NCBI GenBank assembly: GCA_012845835.1
Contig: JABAKD010000021.1
Location: 11,705,199 to 11,769,198 of the forward strand
Direction: 5' to 3'
Length of the DNA: 64,000 nt
DNA from: Undaria pinnatifida
Taxonomy: Eukaryota > Sar > Phaeophyceae > Laminariales > Alariaceae
The notes beneath the pieces are model-generated. The model did not search any database, was not told where the DNA came from, and worked only from the letters and a program-made list of their open reading frames with translations. Of this stretch, positions 57,301-64,000 are shown one piece after another. A program made the translations under genes and the position numbers. How positions within the stretch are numbered: position 1 is the first letter of the stretch; every line of letters begins with the position of its first letter.

Positions 57301-60300
57301 GGGGAGGGGAGGGGGAACGGCGAAAAAAAAAAATCGGTCTAATGTCAACGGTTTCTTGTTTCGGTGTAAAAACGACAAGGCGGGAGTTGTCAACGATGTT
57401 TTGTTCGGTGCAGCAATCTATCGATGAGTATATTTTCGGCAGAAAAACATGCCCGTGAATGGGTTGCATTTTTTCGGTGATAAAGCGACTAAAGGTCGAA
57501 AATCAGCGGTAATGTTATTGATGCAAAATCGGCAAATGCCGAATGTCAACGGATATTTTTTCGGAAGCAAAATCGACCAAAACGAAGGTCAAAGATTGTG
57601 TATCAGCGGTTAAAGTCGTGATAACGATCAATCGTTGTAGTCACGCGGTGCAACAAGAAACAAAACGATGATGATGTGTCGGCTGTAGGGAAACATCAGT
57701 GCAATAACGATTAGACCGAATGTTGATGGTTACATATTCCGGTTCAAAAATGACAAGGCTGAAAATCAACGGCCACTTTTTTGGTGAAAAGAACGACAGG
57801 GGCGAATATCAACGGCTACATTCTCATATAGTTTCGGCGCAATAACGCCCAAAAGCCAAACGTCAACGCACATATCATATATTCGTCGCAAAGCATGACA
57901 AGTCGGAATGTCAACGGCTAATTTATCATACTGTCGGCGCACTAACGACCAAAGGCCGAACATCAACGCATTTATCATGTGTTCGGTAAAACAAAGAGAC
58001 AAAATTACATGTCAGCGGTGACAGCAGTCTCGGTGTAATGAAACCCGACGAAAAAAGGCCGAATTGGTGCCAAACGTAACCGAAAACCGAATCCCGACCC
58101 TTACCCACCCACCCACCCACCCACCCACCCACCTTCGCCAATTCCTCGAGCAGCTTGCTCATGGCACCATCCGGGTAGAGCCTGATGCGCATCTCGATGC
58201 ACAGAGCCCCCGTGTCCGTTTCCTTTGCGGGGAATATCGTACGCGTCCCCGCCCCAGTACCGCCTCCCCCCCTTACCCCCCCCCCGGGGGTTGCGGGTGC
58301 TGTGTCCGTCACTCGAACAGCAAACGCGTTGTATGACCGCTGGATAACACCCTGCTTTGGCGGGGTTGGGTTGAGGGAGGCGTTATTTCTTTTTTTTTTG
58401 GGGGGGGGTGTACACTGCCATACAGTAGGGGTCCCCCAGCAAGGCAGTGGTGTTCCAGAGCAATATGACCGTCTAATTGAGGGAAACCAACTTATTCATA
58501 CCAGGTTCTGAGCGCAAAATTCTCCAATCGCCCCAAGCGAGTTTGACCGCCTTATATTATATATAATATATATCTATATATATATCAGCCTCAGACCCCT
58601 TGGCGGGGGGACCCCTGTTGCATGACACGTGCTTAACGACACACACCCTCTAGGATGAATTTCACAGCAGACGTCCCTCAAAAGAAAGCCAGGATAGGTG
58701 CAAGCAGCCAAAATGGCGGCTTTCGGGATAGTTCGTCGAGATATTTCTTTTTCCGTGAACGCGTCGCTCGGCGTCTGCACTCTGGCGACATCGAGAAAAT
58801 CGGGAATGACCTTGGTCTTAGGGGGGATGTACTCACATACTCACATACAACGTGGGTTGTGTTGTGTTGTGTTGTGTTGTGTTGTGTTGGGTTGGGTTGG
58901 GTTAGGCTGGGTTGGGTTGGGCTGGGTTGGGCTCGGGTGCGACGGCAAATATTCACAGGTGGGTGGGTGGGTGAGTGGGTGGCGGCGGACAGGTATGTTT
59001 GGCATGGTGGAAACAGCTTTGCTCGCAATGAAAGTGTACTTAAGAGGTAGTGCGGACTATCATCCGTTTTTTAGAAGCTGGACCAGGTCGTGAGCACCAC
59101 TACTACTGTCAACCGTACCAAACACTATTGTCAGCTGTCAGCGGTGCAACAGACCCCCTGCGGTGAACTGTGCTTACCTTTTTGGCGTCGTGAGCGCGCA
59201 TGTTGAAGTAGCAGACTCCCGAGACGGCCTTGACCTGAGGATACAGTTTTGAGCCATAACACCGGGGGAAGGAAAAATCGGGGGGGGGGAACAAAAAAAA
59301 AGAAAAAAAAAAACCCGTGCTACGGTAGAGGTGCACTTTTTTTTTTTCTTCCTTTTGAAGGTGATCACTTGAGGAGCTCTATGGCCCACCTAAAAACTGC
59401 TTGAGTAAAACAAAAAAGCAATATCCGACCAACAAAACCCATGGCCTACGTATACAATATATATATATATATTGCAAAACAACGAAATTCTGACGATATT
59501 GGGTTGAGGAGCCCCGTCACGCCGAAAAAAACAAAATGACGGAAAAAAAGACTACCTCCATCGTAGGGTACGATAAAAATGTACGTTATCATAGAAGATT
59601 TCTCCCCGCTGTGATCGGCCGTGCTGGAAAACCTCTCGACGAACTATTACACGTAACTTGACGAAACGGCATAAACATCAACACAACATTAACCAACAAA
59701 GGCGGTACACCCGCAGCTAGGAATCCATGCAAGCAGGATATTTGTAAACCACCCGTCGCCAACTGATTGAGGTGCGTTGGAGTGGATGGTTGGCGGTCGA
59801 CGGTCACGACGGCTCATCCCACGCAGTCGTACGGGTGCGAGCAGATTCTAAGAACTTTCTGAGCTCCTAACACGAGGAGCTCAACATCTCACCATCATCC
59901 ATCATCCATCATCACCCGAGGCATGTCTTCGAGGGGCATCCAATCGTTCGCGCAAACCGACCAACATATATATGCGCTACTGTAGTCCTAAAACAAATGC
60001 ACCGGTATCATTGTCATACTGCCCGATATTTCCACACTTTAAGAAGGGCGCAATCGGTCCGAACCGTTTGCCCCAACGAGTGCAACCGTACAGGTGGGTG
60101 GGGTGGCTCTGACAGTCATCTCAAAGAGCGGCCCCGATACCTTGGCGCTGTCGTCTTGGAAAGCTCGACTTCGCTCGTACTTTACCTAAAACAAACCCCT
60201 CTCCACCGCGCAAGAAGGGCCAAGCGTACAGGTGGTGGGATGGCTCTGATAGTCATCTCAAAGAGCGGCCCCGATATCTAGGCGTTGTCGACTTAGAAAG

Positions 60301-61884
60301 CTCAACTTCGCTCGTACTTGAAAAAACGAAACCCCTCGCCACCGCGCACGAAGGGCCCCAAGGGAATTCGAATTTTCTTGTACATAAAAACAAAAGCCTC
60401 TTCACAGCACGCGAAGGACAAGGGAAGAACTCGAATTTTCGCGTACATAAAACAAAGGCCTCTCTCCACCGCACACGAAGGACCAAGGGGGAGCTCGAAT
60501 TTTCTCGTGCACAACAGCAAAGCCTCTTGTGTCGCACGCGAAGGAGCGAGGGTATGCTAAATTTACCAAGGCGGGTGCCTGCCCAGGGCACGAGACCATA
60601 CTCGTGTATACCGTTAGTTGAGGGTGATTTCCTTTTGGTCGCCAATCCGCAAAAATCCAGCATTGGCGAATTGAGCACGCGCGTCAATAGTCTTTCACTC
60701 GGAACGAAAATCCTTCGGCACACACACCAAGGACAACACCAAGAGCATGTTGATGCTTACCAGGGCCTGGGCCTGCCCGGGGCACGAGAAGACGTACTTG
60801 TACACCGGGCGGTTGGTGGGAAGGTCGCCACGGCCCGACGGGCTGCTGACTCCCATCTTCTCCCGGAAGAGGAGAGGGCAAACGTGAAACTGCTCCAACA
60901 CTCTCCTGCTGCTCGAAGGGCCCCTTACAATTCTCCGCATAGGCTAAACAAACCCACGAGACACGACAGCGAGGCAGCGGGAGCGCGCGCGCGGGGGGGG
61001 CGGGGGGGGGGGGGGGGGGGGGCGTACTCGTCAGCTGCTTGCCTTAGTCGTTTGACCATTGAAGACCCACCCCTTTCGAGGCGGAGCACAGTTTGCACCC
61101 CTGATCAGGTAGACACCTTCAACGTTTGGGCGCTCACAACGCTTTTTCCATGCATCACATCCCCCCAAAAAAAAATGTTCCTTATATCCCTTCCCGTTTC
61201 GCTTTTTGTGGCCACCATCTATCTTTTTGGGTAGCAGTTGGGGGGTTCGGGCGGCTTAGCACAAGAAAGGGTGTTGACCCACACGGAAATGCTGAGCCCC
61301 CAAGGGCGATGCTAATGCAAGCGTGGAGCGGCGGGGGGGGAGGGGAAGACAACCACAGCTTGTCCAGAAGGTTGATGGTCTAGGGAACGATCCTGCGAGC
61401 TCAGCTGGAAACCAAAAGTCGCGATAAAAAAAAAAGAACAAAACATCAATCGAAGGCACGGAAAATAGCATAGCGGGTTCCGGTCGTTCTCCACCCTCCC
61501 CACAACAGCAAATCATTACCGGGTATATAATGCCGACACTTGGTACTAGCATAGTGGGTTCCAGTCGTGCCACGCGATTTTACCGGCACTATATCGGCAA
61601 TATGTACTGTTCAACCCTTACTGTACGTGGACTAACCGGCACTGTAAGGAGCTCCTTACTGCTGTACGTGTTTACCCCTTCCGCCGGACGAACACAAAAA
61701 AAACAGCAACAAAAAAAGGAAGCGACAGAAGCAAAACAAAAAAACTCACGTGATCTAGCTCCTTGCATCCGGTCTGAACGACGCCCTGTGCAGCGGTCCC
61801 GTGGGCCTCTGGCCCCGTGGATACGTCGTCTTCCAACGCATCAGGAATGGCCGCGAGCTCGTTGAGCCGCTTCGCCGTGTTCGA
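48158..61884 (-). CDS. FAD/NAD(P)H oxidoreductase, cytochrome-b5-reductase type (multi-exon)
   Basis: Minus-strand gene assembled from seven exons: 61,884-61,750; about 60,859-60,761; 59,234-59,178; 58,222-58,133; 57,292-57,178; 53,459-53,363; 48,327-48,158. Such enzymes pass electrons from NAD(P)H through FAD to heme or other acceptors. The 58,222 exon has MRIRLYPDGAMSKLLEEL, the FAD-phosphate-binding strand of the family (IKVYPxGxMSxxLxxL). The 57,292 exon has LQGPFIIERLLPPPVHRNVI then LIAAGTGINP, the Gly-rich NAD(P)-binding turn. The 53,459 exon (SRLVLVWQCVSEGELYGGDE) and the 48,327 exon (GLMEVTVLISGDQRRW) fit the next two strands of the nucleotide-binding fold. Where exons appear adjacent, phases agree. 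At least two exons are missing: the RxYTPxS FAD motif, and one between 57,178 and 53,459. The last Cys-Gly-Pro motif was not seen either, so the 3' end lies below 48,158. Family call good; substrate unknown. Confidence 0.68.
48300..49610 (-). repeat. Tandem array of about 17 copies of a splice-acceptor unit
   Basis: Seventeen or so units, 66-90 bp each. Read on the minus strand, each has a T/C-rich stretch, TTTTGCAGGCGAAGAGCAAT and GGCCTGATT, followed by AT-rich filler. The last unit in transcription order contains the real acceptor and first codons (GCGAAGAGCAATGGCCTGAT) of the exon at 48,327. The other units thus repeat an acceptor plus the first 20 or so exon bases. Later copies lose parts (for example ATGGCCTGA with shorter cores near 48,929 and 49,001). 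Confidence 0.9.
49712..49965. mobile_element. Hairpin MITE copy, inverted orientation
   Basis: Left end TCCTACGATAGAGGTACACC; then CTTGAGGAGCTTAAGACATT, CCCATGGCCTAGGTACACAC, TCCGACGATTTTTTTCTTGG and GCCCCGGTCGTTCAGAAAA; right end GATACCTACTCGCACG is diverged. Same layout as 54,996-55,256. Confidence 0.6.
50085..51290. repeat. Composite block of LTR-like and tRNA-related repeats
   Basis: Four modules recur here. (a) The LTR-like unit of 25,838 lies inverted at about 50,375-50,550 and direct, partial, at 50,649-50,745. (b) GTTAAGGTATTAGTGGGGTA followed by TTAGTCCGTTTGACCACTTG and ACCAATAGCTTACCCAAACT occurs at about 49,965, 50,550, 50,788, 51,163 and again at 52,980. (c) Sequence with CCGGATACCAGGTCGGCCGG and CCAAGCCGTTTCATTTCCTG occurs at 50,070 and 50,885. 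(d) T-arm-like GGGATTTGAACCCACGACCC (50,207) and GGGCTCGAACCCACGACCC (51,107). This looks like nested LTR insertions. Confidence 0.55.
50195..50235 (-). other. tRNA-derived or primer-binding-like sequence
   Basis: On the minus strand the sequence is GTCGTGGGTTCAAATCCCAC followed by ATTCACCA, which has the form of a tRNA T-arm, part of an acceptor stem and a CCA end. A matching 5' half with paired acceptor stem was not found, so a working tRNA gene is not supported. A second copy is at 51,092-51,128. It could be a B-box of a SINE or a retroelement primer-binding region. Confidence 0.4.
51371..51545. mobile_element. Half MITE copy with duplicated flank
   Basis: TGATATTTTCGCAAGTGTTA, then TACCTTGGGATTGATATTTC, then the MITE end GTGCTACGATAGAGGTGTAC and internal CCTGAATGACGGGGCTCCTT up to about 51,545. 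The same flank plus MITE start recurs at 51,970-52,050. The two copies of this junction bracket about 430 bp, so a segmental duplication happened after the MITE had inserted. Confidence 0.6.
52030..52302. mobile_element. Hairpin MITE, reference copy
   Basis: Left end GTGCTACGATAGAGGTACAC and right end GTGGTGCACCTCTATCGTAG are inverted repeats of about 18 bp. Inside, CCTGAATGACGGGGCTCCTT and, 150 bp on, a AGGTCTTAAGCTCCTC core also face each other, so a large part folds as a hairpin. Length about 270 bp with no coding capacity. This class of palindromic short TIR element is moved by a transposase made elsewhere. Confidence 0.75.
53363..53459 (-). CDS. Oxidoreductase exon, NAD-domain strand
   Basis: Acceptor ATAACAG, donor ATGCAG|GTGTGG. 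Encodes TALFGKSRLVLVWQCVSEGE and LYGGDEITAMQ; the first part fits the beta strand after the Gly-rich NAD(P) turn and GDEITAM fits the helix that follows. It begins with one split base and ends in phase 0. Confidence 0.6.
53770..53860 (+). repeat. 12-bp tandem repeat (GACCGACGGAAG)
   Basis: Seven to eight units of GACCGACGGAAG with variants GACCAACGGAAG and GATCGACGGAAG. The reverse strand reads as a PSVGPSVGPSV-like peptide repeat that has no gene context. Confidence 0.85.
54098..54205 (+). repeat. 34-bp tandem repeat x 3
   Basis: GTGTGACCCCGCCTCGCCTG followed by (C/A)AACAGCGGGCGTC repeats three times with one or two changes per unit. GC-rich with an inner GGCG/CGCC inverted core. Confidence 0.85.
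54996..55256. mobile_element. Hairpin MITE copy, inverted orientation
   Basis: Left end CGTGCTACGATAGAGGTGCG; internal GGGAGCTTAAGACCTCTCCC, CCCATGGCCTAGGTACACAA and GAGGAGCCCCGTCATTCAG; right end ATACCTCTATATCGTAGCAT. Both ends are well kept. It lies in the intron between exons 57,178 and 53,459. Confidence 0.7.
56140..56428. mobile_element. Hairpin MITE copy
   Basis: Left end GGGCTACCATCGAGGTAGAA; internal TCTGAATGACGAGGAGCTTC, CGCCATGGGATTATCAG and GGAGCTCCTCAAGTGG; right end GAACCTCTACCGTAGCACG. Diverged but complete. Confidence 0.65.
56700..56970 (+). repeat. 66-bp tandem repeat with an inverted unit
   Basis: Three direct units of about 66 bp (CTCTTGATCGCGCAATCCGACC, TATATTTGTTTGTACTCTCTAG, CCCTGAGCCAAAAAAACTAC) follow one partial unit in reverse orientation (GGCTCAGGGCTAGAGAGTA at 56,720). 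The reversed unit and first direct unit can pair as a hairpin. Confidence 0.8.
57178..57292 (-). CDS. Oxidoreductase exon, NAD(P)-binding turn
   Basis: Acceptor CCCTCCCAG, donor CCAA|GTGCGTG. Encodes ATDNPAVQLQGPFIIERLLP then RNVILIAAGTGINP. GPF and AAGTGINP are the landmark motifs of the ferredoxin-reductase superfamily NAD(P) domain. It starts in phase 0, as required by the 58,133 exon. Confidence 0.72.
58104..58132 (+). repeat. (CCCA)n microsatellite at an exon border
   Basis: Seven CCCA units start directly at the 5' splice site of the exon ending at 58,133; in the sense direction the donor reads GCGAAG|GTGGGTGGGTGG. Confidence 0.85.
58133..58222 (-). CDS. Oxidoreductase exon, FAD-phosphate motif
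   Basis: Thirty codons, phase 0 to phase 0, with acceptor CGCAAAG and donor GAAG|GTGGGT. Encodes ETDTGALCIEMRIRLYPDGA and MSKLLEELAK. YPDGAMS is the conserved FAD-binding motif of the b5-reductase family. Confidence 0.72.
58600..58790 (-). CDS. Weak candidate exon of the oxidoreductase
   Basis: After a plausible acceptor (ATGTCGCCAG at about 58,785) all three frames stay open for about 80 bp; one gives VQTPSDAFTEKEISRRTIPK. It lies where the missing FAD-domain exon should be, but the expected RxYTPxS motif is not present, so this may be chance. Confidence 0.2.
58855..58937 (+). repeat. (GTTGT/GTTGG)n pentamer microsatellite
   Basis: About five GTTGT units change into about eleven GTTGG or GCTGG units. 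On the minus strand it reads (CCAAC)n and (ACAAC)n. It lies in an intron of the oxidoreductase gene. Confidence 0.9.
59178..59234 (-). CDS. Oxidoreductase exon, 19 codons
   Basis: Acceptor TGTATCCTCAG and donor AAAAG|GTAAGC are both close to consensus. Encodes VKAVSGVCYFNMRAHDAKK, phase 0 to phase 0, consistent with neighbours at 60,761 and 58,222. The peptide is not diagnostic alone. Confidence 0.6.
59315..59572. mobile_element. Hairpin MITE copy, inverted orientation
   Basis: Left end CGTGCTACGGTAGAGGTGCA; internal ACTTGAGGAGCTC, CCCATGGCCTACGTATACAA, an (AT)n expansion at 59,456-59,472 and GGTTGAGGAGCCCCGTCACG; right end CTACCTCCATCGTAGGG. Confidence 0.65.
59845..59995 (-). repeat. Dispersed repeat, copy 3 of 3
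   Basis: Inverted relative to 4,725-4,860 and 36,110-36,265, with the same order of motifs, including the ATCATCCATCATCC run and GCGCAAACCGACC. Confidence 0.6.
60060..60560 (+). repeat. Two nested tandem repeats
   Basis: A block with GGTGGCTCTGACAGTCATCT and CAAAGAGCGGCCCCGATA occurs at about 60,100 and 60,238. A second unit of about 67 bp (CTCGAATTTTCTCGTACATA, AAACAAAGCCTCTCTCCACC and GCACACGAAGGACCAAGGG) occurs about six times between 60,160 and 60,555. Confidence 0.75.
60761..60859 (-). CDS. Oxidoreductase exon
   Basis: The donor GCCCTG|GTAAGC is strong. The 5' border is uncertain: CGGGAG at 60,860 follows a good pyrimidine tract, but CAG sites lie up to 45 bp further up. Encodes KMGVSSPSGRGDLPTNRPVY and KYVFSCPGQAQAL in phase 0, open to the next exon. 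Confidence 0.5.
61021..61210 (-). pseudogene. 5'-truncated LINE, 3' end
   Basis: Minus-strand copy of the LINE ORF2 tail (matching 62,386-62,530 and 4,985-5,200) with the ..GAGTACGCC end followed by a C-run (61,020-60,998). Frame shifts occur inside. It shares the intron of the oxidoreductase with other repeats. Confidence 0.65.
61325..61380 (-). repeat. Short repeat C, copy 3
   Basis: AACCTTCTGGACAAGCTGTG on the minus strand followed by CTTCCCCTCCCCCCC, matching the copies at 38,270 and 39,655. Confidence 0.55.
61750..61884 (-). CDS. First detected oxidoreductase exon
   Basis: Forty-five codons with acceptor TAATACTCAG and donor GATCAC|GTGAGT. Encodes SNTAKRLNELAAIPDALEDD and TAAQGVVQTGCKELDH, phase 0 to phase 0. 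It is acidic and helical with no known motif and may precede the FAD domain. Its membership rests on strand, phase and proximity only. Confidence 0.5.
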
Positions 61885-61945
61885 CTGAGTATTACAAAGC
61901 ACGAGGGCGAAAAACAAAAGCGGCTATTAATAAATCATTATAAGC

Positions 61946-62110
61946 CAGGGCTTTTCGCGGGTCGGGCCTGGTCCCCGGTCGGGTCGGTGACACGATCCAA
62001 CACGTGAGATTTTGAACACCTCCTAATCCGACCCGATCCAACCCGACACAACCCGATCCGATCCTATCCAATCCGACCGGGCCAACCCGACCTGACCCGA
62101 AACAAAAGCT
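61946..62110. mobile_element. hAT-like MITE, diverged copy
   Basis: Starts CAGGGCTTTTCGCGGGTCGG and continues as degenerate GACCCG/AACCCGAC repeats like the element at 13,231-13,423, including AACACCTCCT at the same place. The right terminus is damaged and no target duplication is visible. Confidence 0.5.
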
Positions 62111-62385
62111 AGAAAATAAGATGATTGCGTGTGTTTGTATCGCGAGTATATACGCGAGGGGTGATACACGACAAGACGACACACGACGAGGCCGCCAGGT
62201 CGATTAGCCGTTTGGACTTGTTCGTCTGAATATCATACAGGCGAGGGGGGGGGTCGTATCATAAGAGCACTTGGATAAGAACAAATGTTTCACACATATC
62301 GCTTGGGTATCGATTAGCCGTTTCGGCTTGTTCATGTAAATACAATAGAGGTGGTGGTGGCCGTGGTGGTGGTGGTGGAGGGGTA

Positions 62386-64000
62386 CTCATTTGTTGCTTG
62401 CCTCAGCCATTTGACGATTGACCACGCATCCCTTTCGAGACGGAGCACCGTTCCTACTCCTAATAGAGACACCTCCAACGTTTGGGCGCTCATTACGCTC
62501 CTTCAATATATTGCATAGAAACTGTTTGCTTATCCTATTTCCGTGCTGTTTCGCCGTCTGCGGTCACCATCCATCTCCTAGTATAGCGCTTGTTTCTCGC
62601 TTTTCTCTGGTGTACCAAAATCTTCCATGTCACATACGTCTACTTTCCTCACCTCCTCCTCTAGCGTATCCAGTTCCTTCTTGTATATTTATCATTTTCC
62701 TACTATGTAAGTCCTACTCTCTATTGTTGTGTCACACGGGCATATATGTGTAGCCACGTCCTCCTCCTCCCGACTACTGATGTATACCTTCTTTTTTCTG
62801 GCAGGTCCAGGTCCTCTACACGAAATTGCAGTTTCAACTTTTTCGGGTAGTCCGTTGGGCCGTTCAGATATGTTTCCTTCCAATATCTTCCCTCAACCCC
62901 CCGTATATCTCTAAGTGCTCATCCTTTTTTACCTATCTCTTAGCGCTAGCCTTTTCCTTTCTTCCATTATTTCTTTTACTTCTGTCTCGTGCCCGCCAAA
63001 CTTCTCTATAGACAGTACCTCTTCTTGGTCTCCGCCTGAATCCTTTCATATTTTCTCGACTACGTTATCCCATCGTATTCCACCTCGCGCTTTTGTTACT
63101 TTCTCCCATACAACCCTATCAGCTATGGCTGACAACCTTTTTTCTGGCATCTTCTTTACTATATATTGTCATTTCAACTTTCTCACGTCTCTATTTGTTT
63201 TAAGTGGGTGCATTCCTAGTCCTGCTCTCAATACTCTATTACTCGTCGTACTTGAGCATCCTAGTTTCTTTTTAGCTGCTGACATCTGAACTGTTTCGAG
63301 TTGTTTTACGAACTTCGCGTTCCCTTCCCGTACTTCTCCTGCATACTCTAACTTTCGAGCAGTCACATTAATCAGAATACATATTTCAATCCTAGTGTCA
63401 AGGTGCGGGTCTGTTAGTATCGCACCCATCCTGCCTATTTGTGATTTACCCTTCCTCATTACTTTCGCTATGTGTGCATCCCACGAGCAGTCCTTTCAGA
63501 TCTCTACGCTAAGGTACGTGTACTGGTCTACGGTCGGGTAGTTCATCTTCTCCCCACTTCCATTTGAAATTTGCCCAGATTCACCTTATCTTCGTTACAT
63601 ACAACTACTACTACTGCGCATTTTTTTCACGTTCGTTGTCACTCTCTATTTCCTAGTGTACTCTGGGGCTTTCTCGATCTGTTTCTGCGATCCTTCGGGT
63701 GTTTCTGATATTCCCACAAAATCATCCGCAAACATCAACCCCGACACCGCATCTTCCCCCGTCCATCGTGACTCCTTGCTTTGCTGCTTTGATTGCTACT
63801 ATCGTGTCATTAATATATGCCTTGAATAGATTGGGTGATCGTGTACATCCCTGTGCAACTCCGTGTGAAATATCAACATATTTGGATTTTCCCCGTCCAG
63901 CATCACAGCACTTCTCGCACATTCCGTCATATTTTTCATCATTCTCTTACATCTTTCCTCTGATCCCGATTTCCCACATATTTTTCCACAACCCATTCCT
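62386..64000 (-). pseudogene. LINE ORF2 (non-LTR reverse transcriptase), decayed, open at the window edge
   Basis: A non-LTR RT copies its RNA at a nicked target. On the minus strand the order is GVAQGCTRSPNLFKAYIND (RT motif 4-like, about 63,845), then DAVSGLMFADDFVGI (catalytic FADD, about 63,730), GKSQIGRMGAILTDPHLDTR, and ARKLEYAGEVREGNAKFVKQ then LETVQMSAAKKKLGCSSTTS (about 63,350-63,250). Next come VWEKVTKARGGIRWDNVVEK and THICPCDTTIESR, the Cys/His-rich tail region near 62,740. Last is the ASNK tail and stop near 62,390. Stops and frameshifts occur throughout. The 5' part, with any endonuclease, lies beyond the window. The 3' end is followed by a CCA/CCT tail (62,341-62,380). Confidence 0.8.

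Overview
This is a repeat-rich, gene-poor stretch of eukaryotic nuclear DNA. Evidence: exons with consensus GT/AG borders whose reading phases match across kilobase-sized introns, LINE, tyrosine-recombinase and LTR-type retroelements, TIR elements, long microsatellites and many minisatellites. There is no bacterial operon structure. The retroelement mix and large introns would suit a brown alga or other stramenopile, but that placement is inference; nothing in the window is diagnostic.

Host genes. (1) 1,449-1,586 (+) is the last exon of an unidentified gene. (2) 7,955-11,486 (-) holds three phase-consistent exons of a membrane-bound O-acyltransferase of the DGAT1/sterol acyltransferase type; a possible upstream exon lies at 12,552-12,716. 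(3) From 61,884 down to at least 48,158, and perhaps 38,379 (-), small exons separated by introns of up to several kb encode an FAD/NAD(P)H oxidoreductase of the cytochrome-b5-reductase type. Its introns carry most of the repeats in the right third.

Mobile DNA. 6,258-7,178 and 13,231-13,423 are TIR elements with hAT-like CAGGG ends. 18,180-24,130 (-) is a near-complete Ngaro/PAT-like (DIRS order) retrotransposon: Gag with a CCCH finger, RT-RNase H, tyrosine recombinase and about 235-bp direct terminal repeats. 25,838-31,310 (+) is a decayed Gag-protease retroelement with a NADAR domain between the Gag zinc knuckle and the aspartic protease; this is the most unusual feature of the window. 62,386-64,000 (-) is a decayed LINE, with short 3'-end copies at 4,985-5,200 and 61,021-61,210, all ending in C-rich tails. 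About a dozen copies of a 250-300 bp hairpin MITE lie mostly between 36 and 60 kb.

Other structure includes a GTT array of about 139 units, a 450-bp G-tract block, and a ~75-bp tandem array (48,300-49,610) in which every unit repeats a 3' splice site. Boundaries of repeats are approximate because they were read by eye.
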